A DNA stretch of 64,000 nt from Marinihelvus sp942491555 (GTDB lineage: Bacteria > Pseudomonadota > Gammaproteobacteria > Xanthomonadales > SZUA-36): positions 682,001 through 746,000 of the forward strand of contig CALOBN010000003.1 of NCBI GenBank assembly GCA_942491555.1, written 5' to 3'. A model generated the notes under the pieces. It made no database searches. It worked only from the letters and a program-made list of their open reading frames with translations, and was not told where the DNA came from. The position numbers and the translations under genes are program-made. Below are positions 8,956 to 17,692 of the stretch, in pieces (positions within the stretch are counted from its first letter, which is position 1; every line of letters begins with the position of its first letter).

Positions 8956-9618
8956 GCCCTCTTGCATATGCGCCTTGTCCAGGGCTTCACGCAGGTCCCC
9001 GGCCCATGCGCGCAAGATCTGTTTTGCTGCTTGCTGATTGGCCGAAGTGCTCTGCCAGTTCAGGTATCCGTTGCGACGGTCGGCCTTGTTGTCATAGGCC
9101 TTGGCGATCATGTCACCGGTCTCGGAGTCGTAAATCTCCAGGTAGAGGCCCATCGAGCCTGCGCTTTGAGCATAGGTCTTGCTGCGCCCGACGCCAATAT
9201 TGTCCGGAGCGGTGGGGTCGAGGTCGACAATGGCCGGGCGCAGGATCAGCACCGTGGGCCCTGCCTCATCGACAACCGGGTAGCCGTCATCCCCGGCGAT
9301 GACTTCACTAAAAACCTCACCAAACTCTTTCGCCATTCGTTCCCGTATTTTTTGCATGTCCTGTTCAGAGACACGAGCACTGCGACTGACGCGGTTGTAG
9401 TCCCGCTGCCAGTTCTTTTTAAACGACACGGCCGGCTCCAGGATAATCACCTGGTCGTAGCCGGAAAGATCAGCACCTGGCTCCGCATAGACGGCGCCCC
9501 ATTCACTGCTATCGATACGAACCAGGCCATCGACCGTAACTTCCGGCAGTTCATCTTTGGCCATGGCCGGGCCGGCCAGCATGCCGGCCAAAAGTGTGCT
9601 CATGATTAATCGGTTCAT
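8953..9618 (-). CDS. DUF3313 family exported protein
   Basis: The start ATG 9618 is chosen because AAGGATG lies eight bases upstream and because it gives a clean signal peptide (MNRLIMSTLLAGMLAGPAMA). A longer frame opens at 9636. The mature part matches the DUF3313 pattern: GYDQVIILEPAVSFKKNW near the start, a central VLILRPAIVDLDPTAP, a region on lineage-specific 'YDSETGDMIAK', and a C-terminal helix QAAKQILRAWAGDLREALD. DUF3313 proteins are small exported or lipid-anchored proteins of unknown function. No lipobox cysteine is present. It lies 67 bp downstream of the TolB/TPR gene and may be co-transcribed with it. Confidence 0.8.
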   Translation of the reverse strand: MNRLIMSTLLAGMLAGPAMAKDELPEVTVDGLVRIDSSEWGAVYAEPGADLSGYDQVIILEPAVSFKKNWQRDYNRVSRSARVSEQDMQKIRERMAKEFGEVFSEVIAGDDGYPVVDEAGPTVLILRPAIVDLDPTAPDNIGVGRSKTYAQSAGSMGLYLEIYDSETGDMIAKAYDNKADRRNGYLNWQSTSANQQAAKQILRAWAGDLREALDKAHMQEG

Positions 9619-9685
9619 TGTGTTCATCCTTGTCATCTATTTAGGTCTGGCACCCGTTGATAAAGAGCCGTGACAGAAAAGAGCG

Positions 9686-12535
9686 TTACTCGGTCGCCGT
9701 CTCGTCGCGATTGAATACGAGGTTAACGCCATCGGTGAGCATCACCATCCTGTCATAGTGGCCATCATTGCTACTGGACTCAAAACGTACACTCCCGATA
9801 AAGCCGGGGGTGTGAAATTCGTTTTCGCTGAATGGCTCCAGGGCCAATACCGGCTGGTCATCGAAGTCAATACTGGCCTGCCCATCCTCGTCAACAGTTA
9901 TGACCGCAGTCCAGATATCCGTATCTGCCGGGCTGTCGCTGGCGCCCTCAACACGCAACGCAGACCAGCTGCCAACAATCGATTGCATGGCTTCCGGTGC
10001 CAGGGTGATGCTCTCCGGCGGCGGATCAGTAACCTTCATGCGACTCACCGTGCCGCTCTGATTCACCTGCATATGCGAGATTTGCCCCGCATCATCCCGG
10101 ACAAATTCAATCGTCAGACCCTGCATCATTTCAACGTAAAACTGGGTCTCGGAGTAAGGCACCATGGGAAAGGCCATTTGGTTTGCAGGTCGCCCATAGA
10201 CCTGGCCATCATCGCCCAGAAAGAACTGAAAACGAATGTTTCCGTCCGTGTAGTAGCCCAGGTAGTCCTGCAGGACGTCCGGTGCCACAACCACCCGCTC
10301 GCGCACGGTCATGGGCGTAAATTCGGCCAACCTGGCCTCGGCGAGCGACGCCCGCTCCAGCGCGAGCTTGCTGTCAACGGAATCAACCAGGGCCTGGAAG
10401 CCGGGTTCATCACGAATGCTGTCAAACTGGGGTAGAAGTTGCAGATGACTGTTAATAACAAAACCGCTTTGCACGGCCTGGTCCAGGGCCACCAGGGCGG
10501 CCTGGGTCTCACCAGACATTGCGCGAGCCATGGCCAGGCCGGCCCAGGTGTAGGGGTGCTCAAAGCCTTTTGCATTCAAGGCCTCAAGGCCGCTTAAAAT
10601 CTCCAGCAACATCTGGCGGCCACGACCTTCGCCACCGGGGCTTTCCTCGCCATGGCGGATCAGAAAATCTGCGACCAGCAAGCCATACCACTGCCAATTA
10701 CCCGCCGGGTTAACCTCCATCCGGCCACCCATACTGCCCAGGTAACGGTTGAGGTAGTCCCGGGCTGTCTCAATACGCCCGCCAAGATAAGCGACTTCGA
10801 AAAGCTCCGGAATAAACTCAGTGTGCTGCGCCTGGAGCATCATTCGCTTATCTTCGAGATAGGCAATTGCGCCATCGAAATCACGCTCAACCAGGTAAAG
10901 CCAGGTCGCCGTTGGATTCAGACCATCCAGGCGGGCTACTTCCTCGATCCAACGTCTCGCCTCGGCAAAGTTACCGAGTTCGATGTAGCTATCGACGAGT
11001 AATTCCATGGCATCCACATTCGACGGGTCACTGCTCAGCAGTTGCCTGGCGTTTACGACCGCCCGGGTCAACTCACCGGCGCGGTAATACGTATCGACAA
11101 TCTGTTCTATCCACTGCGTCTGGTCTTCGGGATCAACCTGGTCGGTTCGCTCGTAATGCTGCCGCGCCTGCACGAAGTCACCACGCACGTGGTAGGCACT
11201 GGCCAGGTTGACATTGACCGGATACGACATGGGCTCCAGGGAATAACCCACCTGCAGGGCCTCCAGGTGTTCCACGTAACGCCGCGCACCCAGCAAAGCG
11301 TTGGCATACCAGAGCCAGGCATAGTAGTTCTGGATATCCAGCTCAATCGCCCGCTCCAGGGCACTGATTGCTTCCGGATTTTCCTCGGTATGAAGGTAAT
11401 AAAGACCCTGCGCCGCCCACACCGAAGACTCGGTATCATCCAGCGCCATGGCCTGATCAATGATCTCGCGGGTTTCCGGCAACACATCCCGGCCTCGCAG
11501 ATTCCCATACCCGGTTAACAGCAGGCGGGACTGCGCCAGCCCGGCGTAGGCCAGAACATAACCAGGGTCTTCTTCAATCGCCTGGGAGAAATACCCGACC
11601 GCCCGGTTAAGAGACTCCTCGGAGCGCGTCTCCTGGTGGTGGCGACCCAGGAGATAAAGGTCATAGGCCGCCATGGAGCGGGTTGGCTGAACATCCAGCG
11701 CCTTCTGTTCGTCCGGTAACAACGTGGCCTGCAAGGAGCGGGTGACCTCACCGGCAATATCCGCCTGAACTGAAAACAGGTTTTCAACCGTCAATTCACG
11801 ATCGTAAATCTCGGCCCACAGGTGCTCGTCCGTCGCCACATCAATCAACTGCAGGTTGATTCGTACCCGGTCGCCGGCGCGTTGAATACCACCCTCCAGG
11901 ATATACCCGACACCCAGCTCGGCCCCAATCTCAGGCACCGATTTGCGCGTCTCCCGGTACTGTAAAACGGACGTTCGTGACGTGGTTTTAAGGGACTTAA
12001 TCCGTGACAGATGCGTCAGCAGGTCATCATGGATACCGAGCGTGAAAGGTTCATTGGCTTTGTCGCCACTCATATTGGTGAACGGCAAAACAGCGATCGA
12101 TCTGCGATTCTGTGCAATATCCCGACTGTTCCAGTCATCCAGGGCGGGAGAACGCTCATCACTAACCTGGACGGCACCAGGGTCAGATGGCTGGCTTATG
12201 AATTTATCAAACACGAAGTAACTGAGCGCCAGCACGAGGGCCACGATAATCCAGCGATCAAGGCTCTTACCGGTGACATTGGTGATCGATGCACTCCGAT
12301 CGACCTTACTTTCCCGCTTGATGCCCTCGGGCGTGCGCTCAAAGACCCAGGCCAGCACCAGTACGGGCAGCAAACCAACGGCAAGAGCCGTAACCACAAG
12401 CCGAATGGCCGCATCGGACAGGCCATAAACGGGAAACAGCGTCTCGGAAACCTGAATCGCAATCCATGACCCAAGAAGATAGGCCAATCCCACACGGATA
12501 ACGTTTCGGCGTTTGAGTTCTTCCAAAAAGCTCAT
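9686..12535 (-). CDS. Large membrane TolB-like/TPR signalling protein with a DUF3471-like C-terminus
   Basis: The N-terminus (FLEELKRRNVIRVGLAYLLG) plus three membrane segments up to residue ~120 is a hallmark of a widespread proteobacterial family. It is followed by a TolB-type N-terminal domain (SIAVLPFTNMSGDKANEPFT, GVGYILEGGIQRAGDRVRIN, LQLIDVATDEHLWAEIYDRE) that is often annotated as adenylate-cyclase-associated. Residues ~290-720 are TPR-like helical repeats (YAGLAQSRLL, YYAWLWYANALLGARRYVEH). The C-terminal ~190 residues form two beta-rich units, the first resembling DUF3471 (LQDYLGYYTDGNIRFQFFLG). No cyclase or other catalytic domain is visible. It is thought to act as an envelope scaffold or sensor; the exact role is unknown. 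Confidence 0.8.
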   Translation of the reverse strand: MSFLEELKRRNVIRVGLAYLLGSWIAIQVSETLFPVYGLSDAAIRLVVTALAVGLLPVLVLAWVFERTPEGIKRESKVDRSASITNVTGKSLDRWIIVALVLALSYFVFDKFISQPSDPGAVQVSDERSPALDDWNSRDIAQNRRSIAVLPFTNMSGDKANEPFTLGIHDDLLTHLSRIKSLKTTSRTSVLQYRETRKSVPEIGAELGVGYILEGGIQRAGDRVRINLQLIDVATDEHLWAEIYDRELTVENLFSVQADIAGEVTRSLQATLLPDEQKALDVQPTRSMAAYDLYLLGRHHQETRSEESLNRAVGYFSQAIEEDPGYVLAYAGLAQSRLLLTGYGNLRGRDVLPETREIIDQAMALDDTESSVWAAQGLYYLHTEENPEAISALERAIELDIQNYYAWLWYANALLGARRYVEHLEALQVGYSLEPMSYPVNVNLASAYHVRGDFVQARQHYERTDQVDPEDQTQWIEQIVDTYYRAGELTRAVVNARQLLSSDPSNVDAMELLVDSYIELGNFAEARRWIEEVARLDGLNPTATWLYLVERDFDGAIAYLEDKRMMLQAQHTEFIPELFEVAYLGGRIETARDYLNRYLGSMGGRMEVNPAGNWQWYGLLVADFLIRHGEESPGGEGRGRQMLLEILSGLEALNAKGFEHPYTWAGLAMARAMSGETQAALVALDQAVQSGFVINSHLQLLPQFDSIRDEPGFQALVDSVDSKLALERASLAEARLAEFTPMTVRERVVVAPDVLQDYLGYYTDGNIRFQFFLGDDGQVYGRPANQMAFPMVPYSETQFYVEMMQGLTIEFVRDDAGQISHMQVNQSGTVSRMKVTDPPPESITLAPEAMQSIVGSWSALRVEGASDSPADTDIWTAVITVDEDGQASIDFDDQPVLALEPFSENEFHTPGFIGSVRFESSSNDGHYDRMVMLTDGVNLVFNRDETATE

Positions 12536-12650
12536 CTGGCACAGCCGATTTTAATCAACGTTAAGCGTAGCAGGAACCATGGGCCATCGCGCCCCCCAAA
12601 ACTCACAGGGCTCCCTACCCTACCCGGGCCATTGGCATTATCATCAGCGC

Positions 12651-13133
12651 ATGAAAATCGAGACTGAAAGACTCTATCTGAGACGCTTCGAGCTGTCTGA
12701 TCGGGAAGCCATTTACCGCCTGCACTGCGAACCGGAGATAATGAAGTTCACGCGCAAGGGCGGCGCTATCTCGAAAGAGGAATCCTTTGAGAACCTGCAG
12801 AGTATCGTCACCGAAAATGAAAGGGATTTCCCGTTGGGCAAATGGGCCGCCTTTGAAAAGGCGGATGACGCCTTTGTTGGCTGGTTTGGCTTCTGGAGCT
12901 CCGAGTTTAATGGGGAGCCGGAACTGGGTTTTATGATTGCCATGGAAAAATGGGGTCAGGGCTTCGCCACGGAGGCCTGTCGGGCGCTTTTGGCCTATTA
13001 CGACCGCCCCCGGGTCCATGCTTTCACCACCCTGACTAATGCGGCTTCACAGAATGTGCTCGCGAAATTGGGGTTTGAAGTCATTGGTGAAGATGAGAAA
13101 TCCAGGCATTTCATAAAAATCAAAGCGGACTGA
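12651..13133 (+). CDS. GNAT family N-acetyltransferase (RimJ/RimL-like)
   Basis: The start is taken at ATG 12651, where the RimJ/RimL-type opening KIETERLYLRRFELSDREAI begins; the frame is open from 12579 but that extension is not protein-like. The 160-residue protein has the acetyl-CoA binding core (ELGFMIAMEKWGQGFATEAC) and the late strand pattern TNAASQNVLAKLGFEVIGED. Relatives acetylate protein N-termini, spermidine or small molecules, and the substrate is not predictable. A 49-residue frame with a good ribosome site follows 49 bp downstream on the same strand. Confidence 0.88.
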   Translation: MKIETERLYLRRFELSDREAIYRLHCEPEIMKFTRKGGAISKEESFENLQSIVTENERDFPLGKWAAFEKADDAFVGWFGFWSSEFNGEPELGFMIAMEKWGQGFATEACRALLAYYDRPRVHAFTTLTNAASQNVLAKLGFEVIGEDEKSRHFIKIKAD

Positions 13134-13182
13134 CAGGCAAAGCGAATCATTCCTGTCCTTGCCGGCACTTAAAAGAAGGATC

Positions 13183-13332
13183 ATGAATGGCTTCAAAAAT
13201 ATGCATCAAATAACCGCGCATACCCACAAGCCATGGTTCGAACTGGAACACAACTTTGAGAACGACCTGAATCTGAACTGCTGCGGGAACATCCGTAACT
13301 TTGCCCTGGGCGCGAGGCCTGAGAAACGCTGA
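13183..13332 (+). CDS. Possible 49-residue small protein
   Basis: ATG 13183 is preceded by AAGAAGGA with a five- to six-base spacer, and the frame runs 49 codons to TGA 13330-13332. The product starts MNGFKNMHQITAHTHKPWFE and contains LNLNCCGNIRN with an adjacent cysteine pair and several histidines, which could bind metal. It has no signal peptide or membrane segment. I do not recognise a family. It ends 12 bp from the convergent MFS gene. Coding is supported by the ribosome site only, so confidence is modest. Confidence 0.45.
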   Translation: MNGFKNMHQITAHTHKPWFELEHNFENDLNLNCCGNIRNFALGARPEKR

Positions 13333-13344
13333 AACGGCCGGTAT

Positions 13345-15063
13345 TTATTCTCTTGCCGGTGTCACCAGGTCACGGAAGAAATCCGTCAGCGTCAGCTGCG
13401 AAAGATCGCGGAACTCGCCGGCATCGAAGAACGACCCTTCACAGGATTGACAGGTTTCGAACCAGATATGCGTTTGCCCGGGGTCTGTCACCTGCCCCAT
13501 TTCACCGCCACAGCGGGGGCAGCGATATTGATCAATTTTATTAAACTGCCGGCCTTGCCTGACGCTCCCGGTATCGATGGCCCTGGCTGCCTCTTTGTTG
13601 CGTAAAACTTCCATCTCCCCAACGTCGAACCAGATGCCGGCACAACTGGCGCAACGATCGACCTCCACTCCCTCATACACGACAGTCTCCATGTCTGAGC
13701 GGCACTTCGGGCAACGCATGGCGCCGGAGAAAAACACGCCACCACCGCCACCACTGCCTGTGCCGACCGCAAAAGACTGTTGGGCCTTGCGCCGCTGCTC
13801 CTGCTCGCTGAGCTGTTTCTGGCGGTGAAAAAACAGGGTGATGATCAGCAGCAAAACCAGCGCCGCCATGATCATGTAGGTCTGGTCGAAAGAATTGTGT
13901 TCTGCGAGCATACCGAAGAGTTTTGAGCCAATGGCATGACCCAGGTTGGCAGTGGACATATAGATCGCAAACTGCGTTGCCGAGCACTTGTTCTTACAAA
14001 CAGACATGGCCAGGGCGATCACGCATACCATCACCAGGGGCACCATCATCACCCAGGCAGACAGCATGACACGCACATAAGTCGTGTCCTGCCAGAGGGC
14101 TTGCGTCTGGGCAAGCATGAGGGCATGGATACCCAGCAGCACCGCGGTAAAGATGAGCATTTTCTTGGCGCCGAAGCGATCTATCATCGGCCCGAACCCG
14201 AGGGCTGCAAGCGCCCCGGTAAAACCCATCACCGCTACCAGGTTTGACCATTCGGGCGTGCTGTAACCAAACACCTGGACAGCAGCGATGGGCATCAATG
14301 CGTGACCGTAACCGGACACCAGGCCATCGAGAAACATGACGCTCATGACCACAATACTTGCCCGGGTCCAGAGCACCGCGTTCAGACCCCGGAACACACC
14401 GGCAAAAGAATCAGCGGCCTGACGGCTGACAACGGCTTTGCCGCTGGTCCAGGGCAGGCGCCGTTCCCCTTGGCGCTCCAGCACAGCAACGAACAGAATC
14501 AGCACCAACAATGCCACGGCGGCCGCGACCATGGCGGTTACCTGCAGCCCCACGGTCACCAGCAGTACGCCGGAGGCCGCTGCCGTGCCACTCCAGCCCA
14601 GTGCTTTGCCAAAACTCATAAAGGCATTGAGCCGGCCCTGCTCCTGAACGGGGGTCAGGTCTATGGCCATGCCATCAACAGCGACATCCTGGGTGGCCGC
14701 AAAACAATTAATAATGACCCCCAGCAACATGAGCAGGCCAAGTTGCTCAACAGGATCAGTAATGATCATCAGGGATAACAGCGACAATGCCAGCCCAGCC
14801 TGGGCAGCCAACACCCAGAGTTTGCGCCGGCCCATCGGTAGAAACTGGAACCGGTCCATGAATGGGCCGGTGACGAGTTTGAAGGCCCACGGCAATATGA
14901 TGACCGCGAGATAAGAGGCGATCTCGCCGGCACTGACTCCTTTACTGGCAAGCCAGGCGGGGATAGCGATGCCCAGCAAGCCTTGCGGAATGCCTTGCGC
15001 GAAATACATCCCGGCCCCGACCACGAAGCGCAGCCGCGGTTGTTCGGCCAGAACGAAATTCAT
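13345..15063 (-). CDS. MFS (AmpG-like) transporter fused to two TFIIB-type zinc ribbons
   Basis: Residues 1-~420 are a 12-TM major-facilitator protein resembling the AmpG/PAT-like group (YFAQGIPQGLLGIAIPAWLA, ALGFGPMIDRFGAKKMLIFT). After a basic linker and a Gly-rich patch, residues ~449-492 form a zf-TFIIB ribbon (CPKC...CASCAGIWFDVGEME) and residues ~515-560 a second one (CPRC...CQSCEGSFFDAGEFRDL). All eight zinc ligands are cysteines in two CxxC pairs per ribbon. AmpG proteins import muropeptides or siderophore-like compounds; a cytosolic zinc-ribbon tail on such a transporter is unusual. There is one continuous frame with no sign of a join artefact. It is divergent from the amidohydrolase. 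Confidence 0.88.
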   Translation of the reverse strand: MNFVLAEQPRLRFVVGAGMYFAQGIPQGLLGIAIPAWLASKGVSAGEIASYLAVIILPWAFKLVTGPFMDRFQFLPMGRRKLWVLAAQAGLALSLLSLMIITDPVEQLGLLMLLGVIINCFAATQDVAVDGMAIDLTPVQEQGRLNAFMSFGKALGWSGTAAASGVLLVTVGLQVTAMVAAAVALLVLILFVAVLERQGERRLPWTSGKAVVSRQAADSFAGVFRGLNAVLWTRASIVVMSVMFLDGLVSGYGHALMPIAAVQVFGYSTPEWSNLVAVMGFTGALAALGFGPMIDRFGAKKMLIFTAVLLGIHALMLAQTQALWQDTTYVRVMLSAWVMMVPLVMVCVIALAMSVCKNKCSATQFAIYMSTANLGHAIGSKLFGMLAEHNSFDQTYMIMAALVLLLIITLFFHRQKQLSEQEQRRKAQQSFAVGTGSGGGGGVFFSGAMRCPKCRSDMETVVYEGVEVDRCASCAGIWFDVGEMEVLRNKEAARAIDTGSVRQGRQFNKIDQYRCPRCGGEMGQVTDPGQTHIWFETCQSCEGSFFDAGEFRDLSQLTLTDFFRDLVTPARE

Positions 15064-15319
15064 GTTTTAACTTGCACGCTTGAGTTCCACCGATCAGCCA
15101 TAAAGTCTGAGCCCCCCTCATCCGTAGTGGCAAGGATTGATTGAATATCAATTTCAGGAAATTCTACGATATACCGATAGTACATGGTCGAGCAGAACAA
15201 ACTCTCCTTCTGAACCTGTTCCAGACTATTGGCAGTAACGTGTGCGGTGCCCGAAAAGCCGGTGGACTATTAAGCGCCCATCGAAGTCATAATAGAGGGT
15301 CCAAAGGAGATCGATTGAT

Positions 15320-16564
15320 ATGCAAGCAAGCCCAACAAGCCCCACCCTGTTTCGCAACGGCCGGCTGGTCGATGGCTCCGGCCCAAAGCCATCGGGCCCG
15401 GTGGATGTGCTGGTGGAGAACGGCAAGGTCGTCAGCGTCTCCGGTGAGCGTATTGAAATGGAGGGCGCGACGGAATTCGACCTGGCCGGCAAGACCATCA
15501 TGCCGGGGCTTATCGATTGCCATATGCATCCCTTCCTGACCGACATGAACCTGATGCGGCTGGAAGACACGCCCGTTTCACTGGTTACCGCCCAGGCCAG
15601 CGTGGTGCTTAACCGGCTGCTGGACCGCGGCTTTACCACCATTCGCGATGCCGCAGGCGGTGACTGGGGGCTCAAACAGGCGGTCGAGGACGGCCTGATC
15701 GCCGGACCACGCTTGTTTATCTCCGGCCGGGCGCTGAGCCAGACCGGTGGCCACGGTGACTTTCGGCGCCGTACGGATGACTCCGTGGCATGCAGTTGCA
15801 GCAGCGCCTTGCACCTGACCTCGCGTATTGCCGATGGTGTTGACCAGGTCCGACACGCCGTCAGGGATGAGCTGCGCAAGGGCGCAGACCAGATCAAGAT
15901 CATGGTGTCCGGCGGCGTGTCCTCGCCGTTCGACCCGCTGGAAGGCTGCCAGTTTTCCATGAGTGAAATAGAAGCCGCGGTGGACGAGGCGACACGCGCA
16001 GGCACCTACGTGCTGGCGCACGCCTATTCCGCGGACGCCATTACGCGGGCTCTGAATGCCGGTGTGCGGACCATTGAACATGGCAACCTGATCGATCAGA
16101 AAGCCGCTGACCTGGCGGCAAAAAACGAGGCCTTCGTCGTGCCGACCCTGGTCGCTTACGAGGCCCAGGCAAGGCATGCACAAGGCGCGGGCTACTCGCA
16201 GGCCATGCTGGACAAATTGGGGCGCGTGCGTGAGGCCGGCTTGCGCTCCCTCGAGATATGCAAGACCGCCGGGGTAAGGATGGGGTTTGGCACGGACATC
16301 ATTGGTGATCAGGAATTGCACACCCAGGAATTCCTGTTGCGCGCCGGGGTGCTGCCCGCCCATGAAATCATTGCATCAGCGACCCGCATCGGCGCCGAAA
16401 TTCTACGACGCGAGGGCGAGCTGGGTGTGATTGCGCCAGGCGCCACGGCAGACATACTGGTGATTGATGGCAACCCGCTTGAGGATTTGTCTTTGCTTGC
16501 TGGTCACGGGGAGCACTTGCTGGCAATTATGAAAGACGGAAAATTCCACAAGAACCACTTATAG
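15320..16564 (+). CDS. Amidohydrolase superfamily enzyme (imidazolonepropionase/prolidase-like)
   Basis: An AAGGAG site lies about ten bases upstream of ATG 15320. The 414-residue protein shows the full metal-dependent amidohydrolase pattern: IMPGLIDCHMHPF (metal HxH), KIMVSGGVSSP with the likely carboxylated lysine, YVLAHAYSADA and TIEHGNLID (metal histidines), GFGTDI (metal aspartate), and a C-terminal GVIAPGATADILVIDGNPLE. This subgroup includes Xaa-Pro and Xaa-Arg dipeptidases and the imidazolonepropionase-like proteins. There is no signal peptide, so it should be cytoplasmic. The substrate is not predictable. The FkbM gene follows by 33 bp and may be in the same transcript. Confidence 0.9.
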   Translation: MQASPTSPTLFRNGRLVDGSGPKPSGPVDVLVENGKVVSVSGERIEMEGATEFDLAGKTIMPGLIDCHMHPFLTDMNLMRLEDTPVSLVTAQASVVLNRLLDRGFTTIRDAAGGDWGLKQAVEDGLIAGPRLFISGRALSQTGGHGDFRRRTDDSVACSCSSALHLTSRIADGVDQVRHAVRDELRKGADQIKIMVSGGVSSPFDPLEGCQFSMSEIEAAVDEATRAGTYVLAHAYSADAITRALNAGVRTIEHGNLIDQKAADLAAKNEAFVVPTLVAYEAQARHAQGAGYSQAMLDKLGRVREAGLRSLEICKTAGVRMGFGTDIIGDQELHTQEFLLRAGVLPAHEIIASATRIGAEILRREGELGVIAPGATADILVIDGNPLEDLSLLAGHGEHLLAIMKDGKFHKNHL

Positions 16565-16597
16565 AAGGACAACATGCTTGTCGGCTGAACAACGCCA

Positions 16598-17455
16598 ATG
16601 GTCAGATCACGACATCAGGATACTTCTGAAGCAACGCCTCCTCTGCTGGCGCGCATCAAACGTCACCCGCGTTTGAAAGCCTCGCTTGCTGGCCTGGTCA
16701 GTTTGCTACCTGAAAATATCTCGTTGAATATCGAGCAGTGGATGTTCCGGGGCGTGCACGAAACCGACTTTCTCCTGTTTGATCAGTTCAGGGATACCGG
16801 GGGACTGGTGCTGGACGTGGGCGCCAACCGCGGGCATTCCGCCATCGCCGTGCTGCGCCGCACAAAAAAGCTCCGGGTACTCTCGCTGGAGCCCAATCCC
16901 GCCATGAAGCCCGCCCTGATCATGATTCGCTGCCTGCACCCGTTCCGGTTTCGATTTTTATCGATGGCAGCCGGGTCCGCGCGCGCCGCAGCAAATCTGA
17001 CCATACCCCTGGCAGATACCGATCTCAGTAGCCAGGCATCGCTGGACCGCAGTGAATTTACCCGGGAGTTCGTCCAGCAACGCCTGGCCGGAGATGGCCA
17101 TTCCGGCAACCCGGCAGACTTCCAACAGATTCCCGTCAGCGTCAAACCGGTAGACGACCTGGCGCTAAAGCCCGACGTGGTGAAAATTGATGTCGAAGGC
17201 TGGGAAGCACAAGCACTGGAAGGAATGCATAAAACCCTCAAGCAGCACAAACCGATGCTGATTATCGAGATGAATCACAGATCACGCTGGATGCCGGCAC
17301 TGGCGGCAATGGGCTACCGTTTTCACACCTTTGAGGAGGATGGCTTGGCGTATCACCCGGACTGGAAAACCATCCCCGGCCTGAATGTCATTTGCTTACA
17401 CCCCGGCAGTGAGTCAGCAATCAGCCGTCAACTGCAGGAGCAATTTCGCCAGTAA
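16598..17455 (+). CDS. FkbM family methyltransferase
   Basis: The 285-residue protein has the SAM-binding motif LVLDVGANRGHSAIAVLRR and the FkbM hallmark VVKIDVEGWEAQALEGMHKT, followed by LIIEMNHR. FkbM enzymes O-methylate sugars, lipids or secondary metabolites. No glycosylation cluster surrounds it. An oddity upstream: a good ribosome site (AGAAGGAC) precedes ATG 16574, which is in the same frame but meets TGA after four codons. The true start is therefore ATG 16598, or the gene has lost a few residues to a nonsense change. Confidence 0.88.
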   Translation: MVRSRHQDTSEATPPLLARIKRHPRLKASLAGLVSLLPENISLNIEQWMFRGVHETDFLLFDQFRDTGGLVLDVGANRGHSAIAVLRRTKKLRVLSLEPNPAMKPALIMIRCLHPFRFRFLSMAAGSARAAANLTIPLADTDLSSQASLDRSEFTREFVQQRLAGDGHSGNPADFQQIPVSVKPVDDLALKPDVVKIDVEGWEAQALEGMHKTLKQHKPMLIIEMNHRSRWMPALAAMGYRFHTFEEDGLAYHPDWKTIPGLNVICLHPGSESAISRQLQEQFRQ

Positions 17456-17464
17456 GCGCTCAAG

Positions 17465-17623
17465 TCAGGAACCTTGCCGTTTGCGAATCGGCACATCGAC
17501 GACCTTCTTACCGTGGTAGGGGTGACTGGCCGCATCCACCCGCAGAAGTTCTTCCAGGAACAGGGTAAAAAAAGTATCTCGTGACCGGCACGGACCAGGG
17601 CCCGGACCGTTCCAGCATGGCAT
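17465..17623 (-). CDS. Possible small or remnant gene (52 codons)
   Basis: On the minus strand ATG 17623 to TGA 17465 encodes 52 residues. The last ~33 look protein-like (FFTLFLEELLRVDAASHPYH, then GKKVVDVPIRKRQGS). The beginning (PCWNGPGPGPCR) does not, and an in-frame stop precedes it. This could be the tail of a decayed or frameshifted gene, the shift perhaps near the T-run at the FF codons. I do not recognise the family. Confidence 0.3.
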   Translation of the reverse strand: MPCWNGPGPGPCRSRDTFFTLFLEELLRVDAASHPYHGKKVVDVPIRKRQGS

Positions 17624-17692
17624 AAACTAACGTTATCGTCACCGGCGACCAGGTCGTTGGCCTAATACTAAATCCCGGGTGCGCCGCCTGCG

